13,900 nt of DNA, taken from positions 1-13,900 of the forward strand of contig JAJTHA010000098.1 in assembly GCA_021299565.1 (NCBI GenBank), read 5' to 3'. This document shows positions 1 to 7,266 of this stretch, one piece after another. The number at the start of each line of letters is the position of its first letter. Within the stretch, counting starts at the first letter, position 1. The notes under the pieces are model-generated. The model saw only the letters and a list, made by a program, of their open reading frames with translations. It searched no databases and was not told the origin of the DNA. Made by a program: the position numbers and the translations under genes. Source of the DNA: Candidatus Caenarcanales bacterium. Its GTDB lineage: Bacteria > Cyanobacteriota > Vampirovibrionia > LMEP-6097.

Positions 1-48
1 GCTAAAGCAACTCCTGTTCTTGTGAAAGGCATTGTTACTCTTCCGTAA
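1..48 (+). CDS. C-terminal tail of an unidentified protein (partial)
   Basis: Frame 1 is open from the window edge to a TAA at 46-48 and encodes the last 15 residues, AKATPVLVKGIVTLP. The gene is cut off by the window start, so its family cannot be named. Support for real coding comes from the strong intrinsic terminator on the same strand 36 bases after the stop. The tail has no Cys and no obvious targeting signal. Confidence 0.5.
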   Translation, partial: AKATPVLVKGIVTLP

Positions 49-83
49 GTTAGATTTTCAAGAACTTTAATAGCTATTCACTG

Positions 84-109
84 AAAACCCCCACTTTTGT
101 GGGGGTTTT
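84..109 (+). terminator. Intrinsic terminator after the partial first gene
   Basis: A perfect inverted repeat has the core CCCCCAC (88-94), loop TTTT, and GTGGGGG (99-105). It is flanked by AAAA at 84-87 and a T-rich run from 106 onward. This is a textbook Rho-independent terminator for the gene ending at 48. The AAAA/TTTT flanks mean it could also work weakly on the - strand. Confidence 0.88.
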
Positions 110-120
110 TGTTTTGTTGT

Positions 121-157
121 CCTGGCTTCGCCAGGTTCTTGCGCTGCGCGCGGCTTT
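121..157. repeat. Double-hairpin repeat, copy A
   Basis: Hairpin 1 is CCTGGC-TTC-GCCAGG (121-135). Hairpin 2 is GCGC-TGC-GCGC (141-151), followed by GGCTTT. The same layout recurs at 4870-4905 with a different first stem and a compensatory base-pair change in the second stem. It lies in the spacer after the terminator and contains no gene. Confidence 0.6.
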
Positions 158-177
158 GATTTTTTTAGTGTTTTTGT

Positions 178-246
178 GTCATCCTGAACGTAGTGAAGGA
201 TCTCCATGCTGAGAATAACGAGATGCTTCGCTGCGCTCAGCATGAC
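178..246. repeat. Dispersed palindromic repeat with GTCA...TGAC ends
   Basis: The outer ends GTCATCCTGA and TCAGCATGAC pair with one mismatch. Inside, CATGCTGAG (205-213) and CTCAGCATG (236-244) are a perfect 9-bp inverted pair. This resembles intergenic repeats beginning GTCATCCTGA that are common in many bacterial genomes. The element at 8184-8276 has the same end pattern. Open frames across it are by-products of the repeat. Confidence 0.6.
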
Positions 247-329
247 GGAACTAAGCAATAACTTTTTTAATTCATATCAAATATAACCAGAACTTTACTT
301 TGTAGTTATATAAAGGGAGTAACTCATTT

Positions 330-656
330 ATGGTGGATTTTAATAATATTGGTGGAGTCGGCGGAAATCACGGAATTCCAGGCGATGGTTCAAAGCTAAT
401 TAAATTAACTCCTTTGCCAAATATTAAACCAGATGCTAACACCCACATTAGTGGTTTTGCTGCTCGAGGAGCGGTTATCGCGAGCCTTAAACAAGTTGGC
501 TCTCCATCTACAGTACACCCAAATTTTTTAAATAATCTTGGTCATGCTCTTAAAGAACAAGATATTGGTAGCCAATTTTTACCCAAAGGCGCCTCAGCTT
601 CTGATAGAGATTTGTTAAATCATGCATTTTATGATCTTCCATTCAGTGATAATTAA
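330..656 (+). CDS. Orphan hypothetical protein, 108 residues
   Basis: I do not recognise this protein. It starts at an ATG preceded by AAAGGGAG (312-319), a good Shine-Dalgarno site ten bases upstream. The N-terminus is rich in Gly, Asn and Asp (GGVGGNHGIPGDG, residues 8-20). The rest is mixed polar and hydrophobic with no signal peptide, membrane segment, Cys pair or known catalytic motif. It is flanked by the repeat-filled spacer on the left and converges on glpK 20 bases downstream with no visible terminator between them. The ribosome binding site and amino-acid composition make it likely to be real. It could be a lineage-specific small protein; nothing points to a function. Confidence 0.6.
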   Translation: MVDFNNIGGVGGNHGIPGDGSKLIKLTPLPNIKPDANTHISGFAARGAVIASLKQVGSPSTVHPNFLNNLGHALKEQDIGSQFLPKGASASDRDLLNHAFYDLPFSDN

Positions 657-676
657 ACGGATGTATTCATAAGTAA

Positions 677-2068
677 TTAATTTCCAATCAGTAAACTAAG
701 ATATTTTTTCCATTCTTGATATCTATGGTCCAAATTTTGTTTTGGCTCAAACACTTTATCAACACTAAGCTCCAAGTTTACATGCCCTGTCATCAAAGCT
801 GCACCAAGAGCAGTCATCTCGGTATCTTTATGTCTTTTTATAGGTATCTGCAAAAGATCAGCCTGAAACTGCATCAGAGTATCATTGCGTGAGGCGCCAC
901 CATCAACATTCAGCTCACTAATTGTTTTTCTAGACTCATCATCAAGTGCTTCAAAAATATCTCTCACTCTAAACGCCAGTGATTCAAGTGCTGCTCTTGC
1001 AATATTAGCTTGAGATGTGGCTCTTGTAATTCCAAAAATACTTCCCCTCGCATTTTCATTCCAGTAAGGAGCACCAAGACCAGCTAGTGCTGGTATCAAA
1101 TACACTCCACCACTATCTTTGACGCTATTAGCAAGTGCTTCAATTTCTGAAGATGATTTGATAAATTTCATCTCGTCTTTTAGCCACTGAATTAAAGAGC
1201 CTCCAACAAAAATGCTCCCTTCATTACAAAGCTGCGAAATACCAGATTTGCTATGAGCATTACTTACTAGTAAACCTTTATTGATAATGCCAGAATTGGG
1301 CAAAAGCAAGAAAGTCCCTGTTCCATAAGTCGCTTTAGCTTTGGCGCCGTAAGCATAATAAGCTGCTTGCTGGTCCCCAAGTACAGCAAGAATAGGGATT
1401 TTTTTACCATTTATCTCTGCTTCTCCAAAATTAGCATTAGAGTCAATCACTTTTGGTAAAAGGCTTTTAGGGATAGCAAGGGTTTCTAGAATCAGATCAT
1501 CCCATTGGTTTTGATGAATATCATAAAGCATAGTGCGAGAAGCATTGCTGGTATCAGTAAGATGACTAGCACCTTTAGTCAAGTTCCAAATTAACCAGGT
1601 ATCAATAGTTCCAAAAATCAGATCTTCAATATTTAGTTTTTTAGGCTTAACGATATTGTCGATTAGCCACATAATTTTACTTGCTGAAAAATATGAATCG
1701 ATAATTAAACCAGTTGTCTTATAAATATAATCACTAAACTGTTGTTGAGATTTGAGTGCTTTGCAAATATTTGCGCTACGTTTGCATTGCCAAACAATTG
1801 CGTTATAAATTGGCTTACCAGTGTTTTTATCCCAAATGATAGTTGTTTCTCTTTGGTTGGTTATTGCAATGCCAGTCACTGATTCATTCATGACAGCTTT
1901 CACGCACTCTAAAGTTTTTTGATAGATTTCAATTGGATCATGTTCTACCCATGAGCTTTGAGGATATATTTGTTTGAATTCTTGTTGTGAAGTTTTTAGT
2001 ATTTGACCATTTTGATCAATCAAAAGTGCTCTGGTTGAACTAGTACCCTCATCAATAGTTATAATCAC
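677..2068 (-). CDS. glpK: Glycerol kinase
   Basis: This is an FGGY-family sugar kinase that phosphorylates glycerol with ATP to sn-glycerol-3-phosphate in the cytoplasm. Visible motifs are the N-terminal phosphate loop DEGTSSTR (residues 6-13), NQRETT (71-76), the GDQQAA block with the presumed catalytic base Asp232, YGTGTF (248-253), GGSLIQWLKDE (289-299), ESLAFRVRDI (362-371), VDGGAS (388-393) and TALGAA (419-424). The 463 residues are shorter than the usual 495-505; I see small loop deletions, for example before YGTG, but no lost motif. The loop reads DEG where E. coli has DQG. The start is GTG at 2068, with GAGGAG ten bases upstream inside the end of glpD. The 17-base overlap with glpD indicates coupled translation. 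Confidence 0.95.
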   Translation of the reverse strand: MIITIDEGTSSTRALLIDQNGQILKTSQQEFKQIYPQSSWVEHDPIEIYQKTLECVKAVMNESVTGIAITNQRETTIIWDKNTGKPIYNAIVWQCKRSANICKALKSQQQFSDYIYKTTGLIIDSYFSASKIMWLIDNIVKPKKLNIEDLIFGTIDTWLIWNLTKGASHLTDTSNASRTMLYDIHQNQWDDLILETLAIPKSLLPKVIDSNANFGEAEINGKKIPILAVLGDQQAAYYAYGAKAKATYGTGTFLLLPNSGIINKGLLVSNAHSKSGISQLCNEGSIFVGGSLIQWLKDEMKFIKSSSEIEALANSVKDSGGVYLIPALAGLGAPYWNENARGSIFGITRATSQANIARAALESLAFRVRDIFEALDDESRKTISELNVDGGASRNDTLMQFQADLLQIPIKRHKDTEMTALGAALMTGHVNLELSVDKVFEPKQNLDHRYQEWKKYLSLLIGN

Positions 2069-3728
2069 CGACTAATTGCTCCTCTAAAACTTTGTCTCGA
2101 TTGCGGCCTATTAATTCAAACTCTTCATCAAGATGATATTTAATTGTTTTGATAATGTCTCTATCATATTTATCACTACAGAGTCCGATTGACAAACGTC
2201 TTTTGATTATGTCATCAATGGTAAAAGCGTTTTCGTATCTTATGGCATATACTATTTGTGCCTCTATGTCTTCAAAGTCTTTATTGATGCGGTTCTTGAG
2301 TAGAGGATTAGTTCTAGTGAGATCCAAGACTTCAGAGGCTTTGGTTCCATAAATCAAAATCAAATGCAGAATGATACTAGCTTCAATGTCGTATTTTTCG
2401 CTGTAGTTCTTGATAGTATTTTTGATATAGCCATTAAAATCTTCGTTAAAGTCTGCTGATGGAGTCAGTTTTTCTGCTGTAAGACATCTATTTGAGCTAA
2501 ATAAACCAACAACTTCTTTAGCAAGGCTTCTAAATGTGGTCAGCTTGCCGCCAACAACTGAGTAATAGTTTTTAATTCCTTCTTTGCTGTGATCTATTAT
2601 GAAGTGTTTTCTGGTGACTCCTCCTTCTTTTTTGTTTTTATCTATGTAGGGAAGAGGTCTTACTCCAATGAAAGTGTTTACTATATTGGATTTGCTTAAT
2701 TTAGCTTCAGGAAATAATTCGTTGGTTTCGTTTAATAAATAATTGATTTCTTTGTCTGTAATTTCTAATTTGTCTAAATTATCTTTTTCTTCTAAATAAA
2801 GGTCAGTAGTCCCTATCAGATATAAAGTATCGTTGTTGGCAATTTTAAAAGGCAAAATGAAAAATGGTCTAGAGTCAGATTTAGCTTCATTATATAGTCC
2901 AAACCCTTGAGGTGCTCCAGTAAAGCTTTTGACTACTATATGGCTTCCTTTTGTACCACCAATTTTTCTTTTCAGTTGCGGTTCTACTAAAAGTCCATTT
3001 TTATCTCTAAGTCTTTCATTAACCAAATCAACCCAAGGACCAGCTAAATTTACTATGTTTTTTGCATAAGCAACGAAGGGTCTTTTGGTATTCAGATTGT
3101 CTTTGAATCTTACACCGATAGCTTGATTATTTTCTATGATAATCTCTGAAGCTTCACAGTGATTGAGACAGACGGCACCATATTCTTCAGCTGATTTGAT
3201 ATTTTCAAGCACTAGTCTTTCAGCGTTGGTGATCTGAGCATCATAGTAGTAAACAGCCCCTTCAAAATCTTTTGGATTGATTTTCAGATTGAGTTTATCC
3301 AATTGATCTTTTTCTATTCGTTGATAACTTGGTAAAGATTTTTTGGAAGAAAGTATGTCGTAGAGAAACATGCCTAGATTGAGTTTTAATAATCCGTTTT
3401 TATTGTGTTTATAAGCTGGGATCATCAAAGCGATTGGGTTTACCAGATGCGGATAGTTTTTGAGTAGAATTTCTCTTTCATCTAAACTTTCTTTCACCAG
3501 GTTAAATTCCAGATGTTCTAAATATCTAAGTCCACCATGAATTAATCTCGTTGAATGAGCTGAACAACCAGAACCAAAATCGTCTTTTTCTAGTAAAAGT
3601 ACTTTTAGTCCTCTTTGCGCTGCGTCTCTTGCGATACCCGCTCCATTTATTCCGCCACCAATAATGATTAGATCGAATTTTTCATTCGCGTCAAAATTAT
3701 ATTTGGCTAGCCTATGTTCTATGCGCAC
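2052..3728 (-). CDS. glpD: FAD-dependent glycerol-3-phosphate dehydrogenase
   Basis: This enzyme oxidises sn-glycerol-3-phosphate to dihydroxyacetone phosphate, passing electrons through FAD to the quinone pool at the inner face of the membrane. It acts directly downstream of GlpK in glycerol use. The N-terminal FAD-binding motif IIIGGGINGAGIARDAAQRG covers residues 21-40, followed by the family signature around STRLIHGGLRYLEHLEF and a late VGGKLTTFRS segment. The length of 558 residues is normal for the family. The start is GTG at 3728: an in-frame TAG lies immediately upstream, and no other good start occurs before the FAD motif. No clear Shine-Dalgarno site precedes it. The gene follows mrp on the same strand after 60 bases and overlaps glpK. 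Confidence 0.94.
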   Translation of the reverse strand: MRIEHRLAKYNFDANEKFDLIIIGGGINGAGIARDAAQRGLKVLLLEKDDFGSGCSAHSTRLIHGGLRYLEHLEFNLVKESLDEREILLKNYPHLVNPIALMIPAYKHNKNGLLKLNLGMFLYDILSSKKSLPSYQRIEKDQLDKLNLKINPKDFEGAVYYYDAQITNAERLVLENIKSAEEYGAVCLNHCEASEIIIENNQAIGVRFKDNLNTKRPFVAYAKNIVNLAGPWVDLVNERLRDKNGLLVEPQLKRKIGGTKGSHIVVKSFTGAPQGFGLYNEAKSDSRPFFILPFKIANNDTLYLIGTTDLYLEEKDNLDKLEITDKEINYLLNETNELFPEAKLSKSNIVNTFIGVRPLPYIDKNKKEGGVTRKHFIIDHSKEGIKNYYSVVGGKLTTFRSLAKEVVGLFSSNRCLTAEKLTPSADFNEDFNGYIKNTIKNYSEKYDIEASIILHLILIYGTKASEVLDLTRTNPLLKNRINKDFEDIEAQIVYAIRYENAFTIDDIIKRRLSIGLCSDKYDRDIIKTIKYHLDEEFELIGRNRDKVLEEQLVGDYNY

Positions 3729-3788
3729 CTAAATACATATATGCCACTGAATTAAGCATTTCTAAATAATAAAAGATAATACCGTGAT

Positions 3789-4841
3789 TTATTTAGATAC
3801 TAGGCTGTTGATTTTACTATCAACTTTACGAGCTATATCAATAAATGCTTTGGATACAGCATGCTCTGGATCTATTGCAGTTATTGGCTGACCATTGTCT
3901 CCGCCTTCTCTAACTTTTAGTTCAATAGGGATTTCACCAAGAAAATCTATCTTGAGTTCTTGAGCAGCTTTGCGACCGCCACCATGAGCAAAAATTTCAG
4001 ATCTCTCGTTACAATGCGGACAGCTAAAGAAGCTCATGTTCTCTACTATTCCTAGAACAGGAACTTGCATTTTTTCAAACATCCACAATCCTTTGCGAGC
4101 ATCTAGTAGAGCTACGTCTTGCGGCGTGGTGATGGTAACAACTCCACTAAGCGGAACGTTTTGACACAATGTCAATTGCGCATCGCTAGTGCCTGGTGGA
4201 AGATCGACAACTAGATAGTCAAGCTCGCCCCAATCAACTTCACGCAAAAATTGTTTGATCACTCCATCTAACATAGGACCTCTCCAGATAGTTGGTTTGT
4301 CTTCATCAACTAAAGTGCCCATAGAAATTAGTTTGATACCATGAGCTTCTAGTGAAGTGACTTTGCGCTCTTCATTCACAAAAGGTTTATCTTTGGAACC
4401 AAGCATCAAATGTACGTTTGGACCGGTTATATCAGCGTCTAGAACCCCAACTCTATAACCCAGAGTTTTTAAAGCTATCGCTAGATTCACTGAACAAGTG
4501 GTTTTGCCGACTCCACCTTTGCCGCTGTTGACAGCGACTATATGCTTCACACCAGGCACAGGTGATTTAGGAGCGATTGTACCTTTGTTAGCGGTGCCAC
4601 CTATTGGTCTATGACCTTCAGGGGGCTTTTGAGTGGTGTAAACATCCAATTCTGTGAAACCAGCAGCTTTTAGTTTGCTTTCTAGGTCTTTGATAATTTC
4701 ATTTTTTTGTTGTTGATCATTTGGGTTATCAAGTAGCAAATTAAAGACAACTTTTTTGTTGTTTTGTACTGATACATCTTTGTAGAAACCAGGGTTTAAC
4801 ACAGTAGCGATAATCTCTAAGGCTTTTTCTTTTGAGTCCAT
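3789..4841 (-). CDS. Mrp/ApbC-type iron-sulfur cluster carrier ATPase
   Basis: This is a P-loop ATPase of the Mrp/Nbp35 family, thought to bind and deliver Fe-S clusters to apoproteins. The first 70 or so residues form a DUF59/MIP18-like domain (ALEIIATVLNPGFYKDV). A Pro/Gly-rich linker follows, then the deviant Walker A SGKGGVGKTT (106-115), DADITGPNVH (135-144), DLPPGTSD (213-220) and a CPHC pair (Cys274, Cys277). That pair is the expected bridging-cluster ligand of the family. The length of 350 residues is typical. The start is the ATG at 4841, with no obvious Shine-Dalgarno site. It lies between an HDOD gene and glpD on the same strand. GlpD is not an Fe-S protein, so their proximity need not be functional. 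Confidence 0.93.
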   Translation of the reverse strand: MDSKEKALEIIATVLNPGFYKDVSVQNNKKVVFNLLLDNPNDQQQKNEIIKDLESKLKAAGFTELDVYTTQKPPEGHRPIGGTANKGTIAPKSPVPGVKHIVAVNSGKGGVGKTTCSVNLAIALKTLGYRVGVLDADITGPNVHLMLGSKDKPFVNEERKVTSLEAHGIKLISMGTLVDEDKPTIWRGPMLDGVIKQFLREVDWGELDYLVVDLPPGTSDAQLTLCQNVPLSGVVTITTPQDVALLDARKGLWMFEKMQVPVLGIVENMSFFSCPHCNERSEIFAHGGGRKAAQELKIDFLGEIPIELKVREGGDNGQPITAIDPEHAVSKAFIDIARKVDSKINSLVSK

Positions 4842-4869
4842 TAGCTATAAAGATAGCATATTGGAAATT

Positions 4870-4905
4870 CCGCCGCGAAGCGGCGGTTGTGCTGCGCACG
4901 GCTTT
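4870..4905. repeat. Double-hairpin repeat, copy B
   Basis: Hairpin 1 is CCGCCGC-GAA-GCGGCGG (4870-4886). Hairpin 2 is GTGC-TGC-GCAC (4889-4899), followed by GGCTTTTTG. Hairpin 2 differs from copy A (121-157) by one C-G to T-A pair exchange that keeps the pairing. It lies between the HDOD gene and mrp, probably within the mrp leader. Seen from the - strand it has no U tract, so it is not a terminator for the HDOD transcript. Confidence 0.6.
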
Positions 4906-4940
4906 TTGTCCTTTTTTGAAGCATTACTTGATTGTTAACT

Positions 4941-4946
4941 ATTATA
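4941..4946 (-). promoter_or_regulatory. Possible -10 box for mrp
   Basis: TATAAT on the - strand lies just after the HDOD stop codon and about 100 bases before the mrp ATG. No convincing -35 is seen at 16-18 bases. If used, the leader would contain the double-hairpin repeat. mrp could instead be co-transcribed with the HDOD gene. Confidence 0.3.
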
Positions 4947-4959
4947 ATTTAGTAAGTTC

Positions 4960-5886
4960 TTAACGCTTAAAAATTCTATATTCAGTTTCAATAAATCTAA
5001 TATACGCAAGCTTCATTTCTTCTATCCATTTATCAACTTCCATAGAAGAACCCAGCGCGAAAATAAAATCTTCTGCCATTCCACGCATCGCTTCTGGACT
5101 AGAGTTTTTGTCCTCAATCGATCTTAAAACAAAATCTGCAAAGCGCACAAGAATTGCTATTTGATTGGATTCAGGGTTATTGTTTTTGCTAATAAGATTT
5201 ATCATCTCTTCAGAAAACTCCCACTTTTTGAGTATGAGTTTTGCTAGTTCATTTAACTCTGCCCCCAAAACAGCTAATTCAGCAGTTTTAGTATCTATGC
5301 CTCTTTGGCGCAATGCTTTTATATCAGCAAATAATTTAGGCTCTTTCAAAATCAAAACCACTTCCCCTAAGTGATGATGCAATCCAGCAAAAAAAGTTAT
5401 TGTCGAATTTCTGATATTCAAAATTTTGCCAAGCTCTTTGGTCATGTAAGCTAGCTTGATTGATTTTTTGAGAACATCACGAAGATCTTCTTTGACTGTA
5501 GTGAAATAAATTTTGGCGTATTCTTTGGCAAGACTATCTTGCACTTCGTTATAAACCAATCCGTATCCTAGTTTTTGAATAGCAAGCTTGAGCTGAGCAG
5601 CAGAGACTCTCGCTTGTGGCAAGCGCGCAGAGACTCTGGCTTTTTCGACTATGAGTTTAGCTAGAGTTTCGTGGTCTCCAATTTCACTGATTAGATCTGT
5701 GTTGAGAGTGCTGACATCACTAGTTAGATCCATGAGATAAGCAAGGAAACTTTGCCTGGAAGGCAGTTCGGTGACTTTAGAAATAATCTCGTCAAAATGC
5801 TTAAAATACCTAACGTTTTTGGATAGCATCATATCCAATTGTTTTTTCTGAAGATCCGAATCTAGCATATCGACTAAGATCGGCAC
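4960..5886 (-). CDS. HDOD-domain protein, probable signalling or regulatory role
   Basis: The 308-residue protein has the helical layout of HDOD domains. These include LPSRQSFLAYLMDLTSD from residue 41, a paired-helix region ending AAQLKLAIQKLGYGLVYN (96-113), the degenerate HD site FAGLHHHLGEVVLIL (166-180), and TAELAVLGAELNELAKLILKKW (201-222). HDOD proteins are related to HD phosphohydrolases but usually lack the full metal site, and they act in signalling or stress regulation. This copy keeps His residues but not a clean HD pair. The start is taken as GTG at 5886, with an in-frame TAA two codons upstream. An ATG seven codons in (5868) is an alternative. There is no signal peptide, membrane segment or fused output domain. 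It is first of the four - strand genes. Confidence 0.75.
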   Translation of the reverse strand: MPILVDMLDSDLQKKQLDMMLSKNVRYFKHFDEIISKVTELPSRQSFLAYLMDLTSDVSTLNTDLISEIGDHETLAKLIVEKARVSARLPQARVSAAQLKLAIQKLGYGLVYNEVQDSLAKEYAKIYFTTVKEDLRDVLKKSIKLAYMTKELGKILNIRNSTITFFAGLHHHLGEVVLILKEPKLFADIKALRQRGIDTKTAELAVLGAELNELAKLILKKWEFSEEMINLISKNNNPESNQIAILVRFADFVLRSIEDKNSSPEAMRGMAEDFIFALGSSMEVDKWIEEMKLAYIRFIETEYRIFKR

Positions 5887-5958
5887 TATTTAAGGCAAGC
5901 TTAATACCGTAAATAGTTGATTAAGAAAACCTTAAAACCCGAGTATTTAAGCCATTTT

Positions 5959-5967
5959 TGCTAGAAT
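5959..5967 (+). promoter_or_regulatory. Extended -10 promoter for the rpmG operon
   Basis: TGCTAGAAT matches an extended -10 (TG-n-TAGAAT). It predicts a start near 5974 and a leader of about 20 bases before the rpmG ATG. No -35 is evident at the normal spacing, which fits extended -10 promoters. Confidence 0.5.
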
Positions 5968-5993
5968 CTAAAGTTCAGGTACGGCAATAAATC

Positions 5994-6173
5994 ATGGCAA
6001 AGAAAAAAGACACAGTAGTAGTAACATTAGAATGCACAGAAGCAAAAGCGGCCGGCGTTCCTCCTTCTCGCTATACAACTTTTAAAAACAAGAAAAAACA
6101 TCCAGACAAGCTTGAGATGAAAAAATACAACAAATATATGAAAAAACACACTACTCACAAAGAAATCAAGTAG
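5994..6173 (+). CDS. rpmG: 50S ribosomal protein L33 (bL33)
   Basis: This 59-residue basic protein starts MAKKKDTVVVTLECTEAK, continues with SRYTTFKNKKKHPDKLEMKK, and ends KHTTHKEIK. It is a full-length match to the bL33 pattern and closest in feel to cyanobacterial and plastid L33. It has one Cys (Cys14) rather than two CxxC pairs, so it is the zinc-independent form. It is a structural component of the large ribosomal subunit near the tRNA exit region. Cyanobacteria often place rpsR next to rpmG; here the next gene, four bases on, is an aminotransferase. An extended -10 lies just upstream, and the Shine-Dalgarno site is weak. Confidence 0.93.
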   Translation: MAKKKDTVVVTLECTEAKAAGVPPSRYTTFKNKKKHPDKLEMKKYNKYMKKHTTHKEIK

Positions 6174-6177
6174 TTTT

Positions 6178-7266
6178 ATGTTCACACAATTTGCTTTAGA
6201 AGACCTTTACAATAGTTTGGAAGGCAAGTATCTTGCGTCTATTAGTTCTGCTGCTATGCCAGCTCTTTCTTTAGCTCAGCTTTCCAGCATTATCAATCAT
6301 GATTTTTTTGATATTTTGTCAAAAGACTCTTTGGATTATGGCACTAAATTTGGTGATGAAGAATTGAGAGTTAATATCTCATCACAGCTTTATAAGTCTA
6401 TTAAAGCTGATCAAATTTTACTGACTGCAGGCGCAGCAGAAGCTATTAATATCGTGATGTCGACTTTGTTTGAAGCTGGCGATATAGTAATTGCGCAAAA
6501 GCCAATGTATCAATCTCTCTATCAAATATTGGCTGATAGAGGGATTAAGGTCATTGACTGGGATTTGTCTTTGGGAAATTTTTCTTGGGATATAAATGAA
6601 CTAGAAGAATTACTCAGAAAATATCCTCAGCTAAAAGCATTGGTGATCAACAATCCTAATAATCCAGTTGGCAAAAGCTTTTCAAGCGATGAACTAAATC
6701 AAATCTCAAAAATATTAGAGGATAGATTATTAATTAGTGATGAGGTTTTTTTGCCAATAGATTTGAGAGATGATTTAGCAAGTGTTGTTGATGTTCACCA
6801 GAACGCTATTGCCATTTGCGATTTGAGTAAATCTTTTGCTTTGCCTGGTCTGAGATTGGGTTGGATAGTATCTAAGAATCACAAACTACTTGAAAGCTTT
6901 CTTGCTTACAAAAATTATTTATCACTTAGAGTTGCTTCTTTATCAGAAATAATTGCTAGAGAAGCCTTGAGGGCATCTAATGCTTTACTTGACTATAATA
7001 AAAATATTTTGAGAAATAATATTGAGCTTTTGTATAAAAGAGAGGATTTGATTTTTGATTGGATATATAAGCCAACTAATGTTTGTGCTTTGGTAAAACC
7101 AAACATTGATCTAGATCAATTGCTTCAAACAAAGTCGATTTTTGCTCTAGATACTAGTGTCTATGGCACTAAGTATAAGGGTTTTATGCGCTTGGGGCTG
7201 GGTAATATAGATATCAAAAATGCTAAAATTAAAGAGAATGCAGCTAATGAAAAAATCACAACCTAA
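6178..7266 (+). CDS. Class I/II pyridoxal-phosphate aminotransferase
   Basis: This is a fold-type I PLP enzyme that transfers an amino group between an amino acid and a 2-oxo acid; the substrate cannot be read from the sequence. Key sites are the glycine-rich cofactor region LLTAGAAEAINIVMS, NNPNNPVGK near residue 158, LISDEVF with the pyridine-nitrogen Asp188, the Schiff-base lysine Lys218 in DLSKSFALPGLRLGW, and a C-terminal GFMRLGLG supplying the expected carboxylate-binding Arg. At 362 residues it is slightly short for the family (about 390). It starts four bases after rpmG without a strong Shine-Dalgarno site, and its end overlaps the next gene, so the three genes are probably one transcript. 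Confidence 0.88.
   Translation: MFTQFALEDLYNSLEGKYLASISSAAMPALSLAQLSSIINHDFFDILSKDSLDYGTKFGDEELRVNISSQLYKSIKADQILLTAGAAEAINIVMSTLFEAGDIVIAQKPMYQSLYQILADRGIKVIDWDLSLGNFSWDINELEELLRKYPQLKALVINNPNNPVGKSFSSDELNQISKILEDRLLISDEVFLPIDLRDDLASVVDVHQNAIAICDLSKSFALPGLRLGWIVSKNHKLLESFLAYKNYLSLRVASLSEIIAREALRASNALLDYNKNILRNNIELLYKREDLIFDWIYKPTNVCALVKPNIDLDQLLQTKSIFALDTSVYGTKYKGFMRLGLGNIDIKNAKIKENAANEKITT
7231..7237 (+). promoter_or_regulatory. Ribosome binding site that sets the UPRT-like start
   Basis: The purine run AAAGAGA lies at a workable distance from the ATG at 7247. It is too close to the ATG at 7238 and downstream of the ATG at 7220. It favours 7247 as the true start of the phosphoribosyltransferase-like gene. 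Confidence 0.4.

Noticed and set aside
67..258. Open frame of 63 codons on the - strand
   Set aside because: It runs through the terminator and both spacer repeats; its peptide is simply a translation of the palindromic repeats, with no ribosome binding site.
2149..2352. Frame of 67 codons on the + strand inside glpD
   Set aside because: It is antisense to a strongly conserved gene, with no ribosome binding site or family resemblance.
4889..4905. Intrinsic terminator on the + strand (GTGC-TGC-GCAC then a T run)
   Set aside because: No + strand gene ends upstream, and the same structure recurs as a repeat, so it is better described as part of the double-hairpin family.
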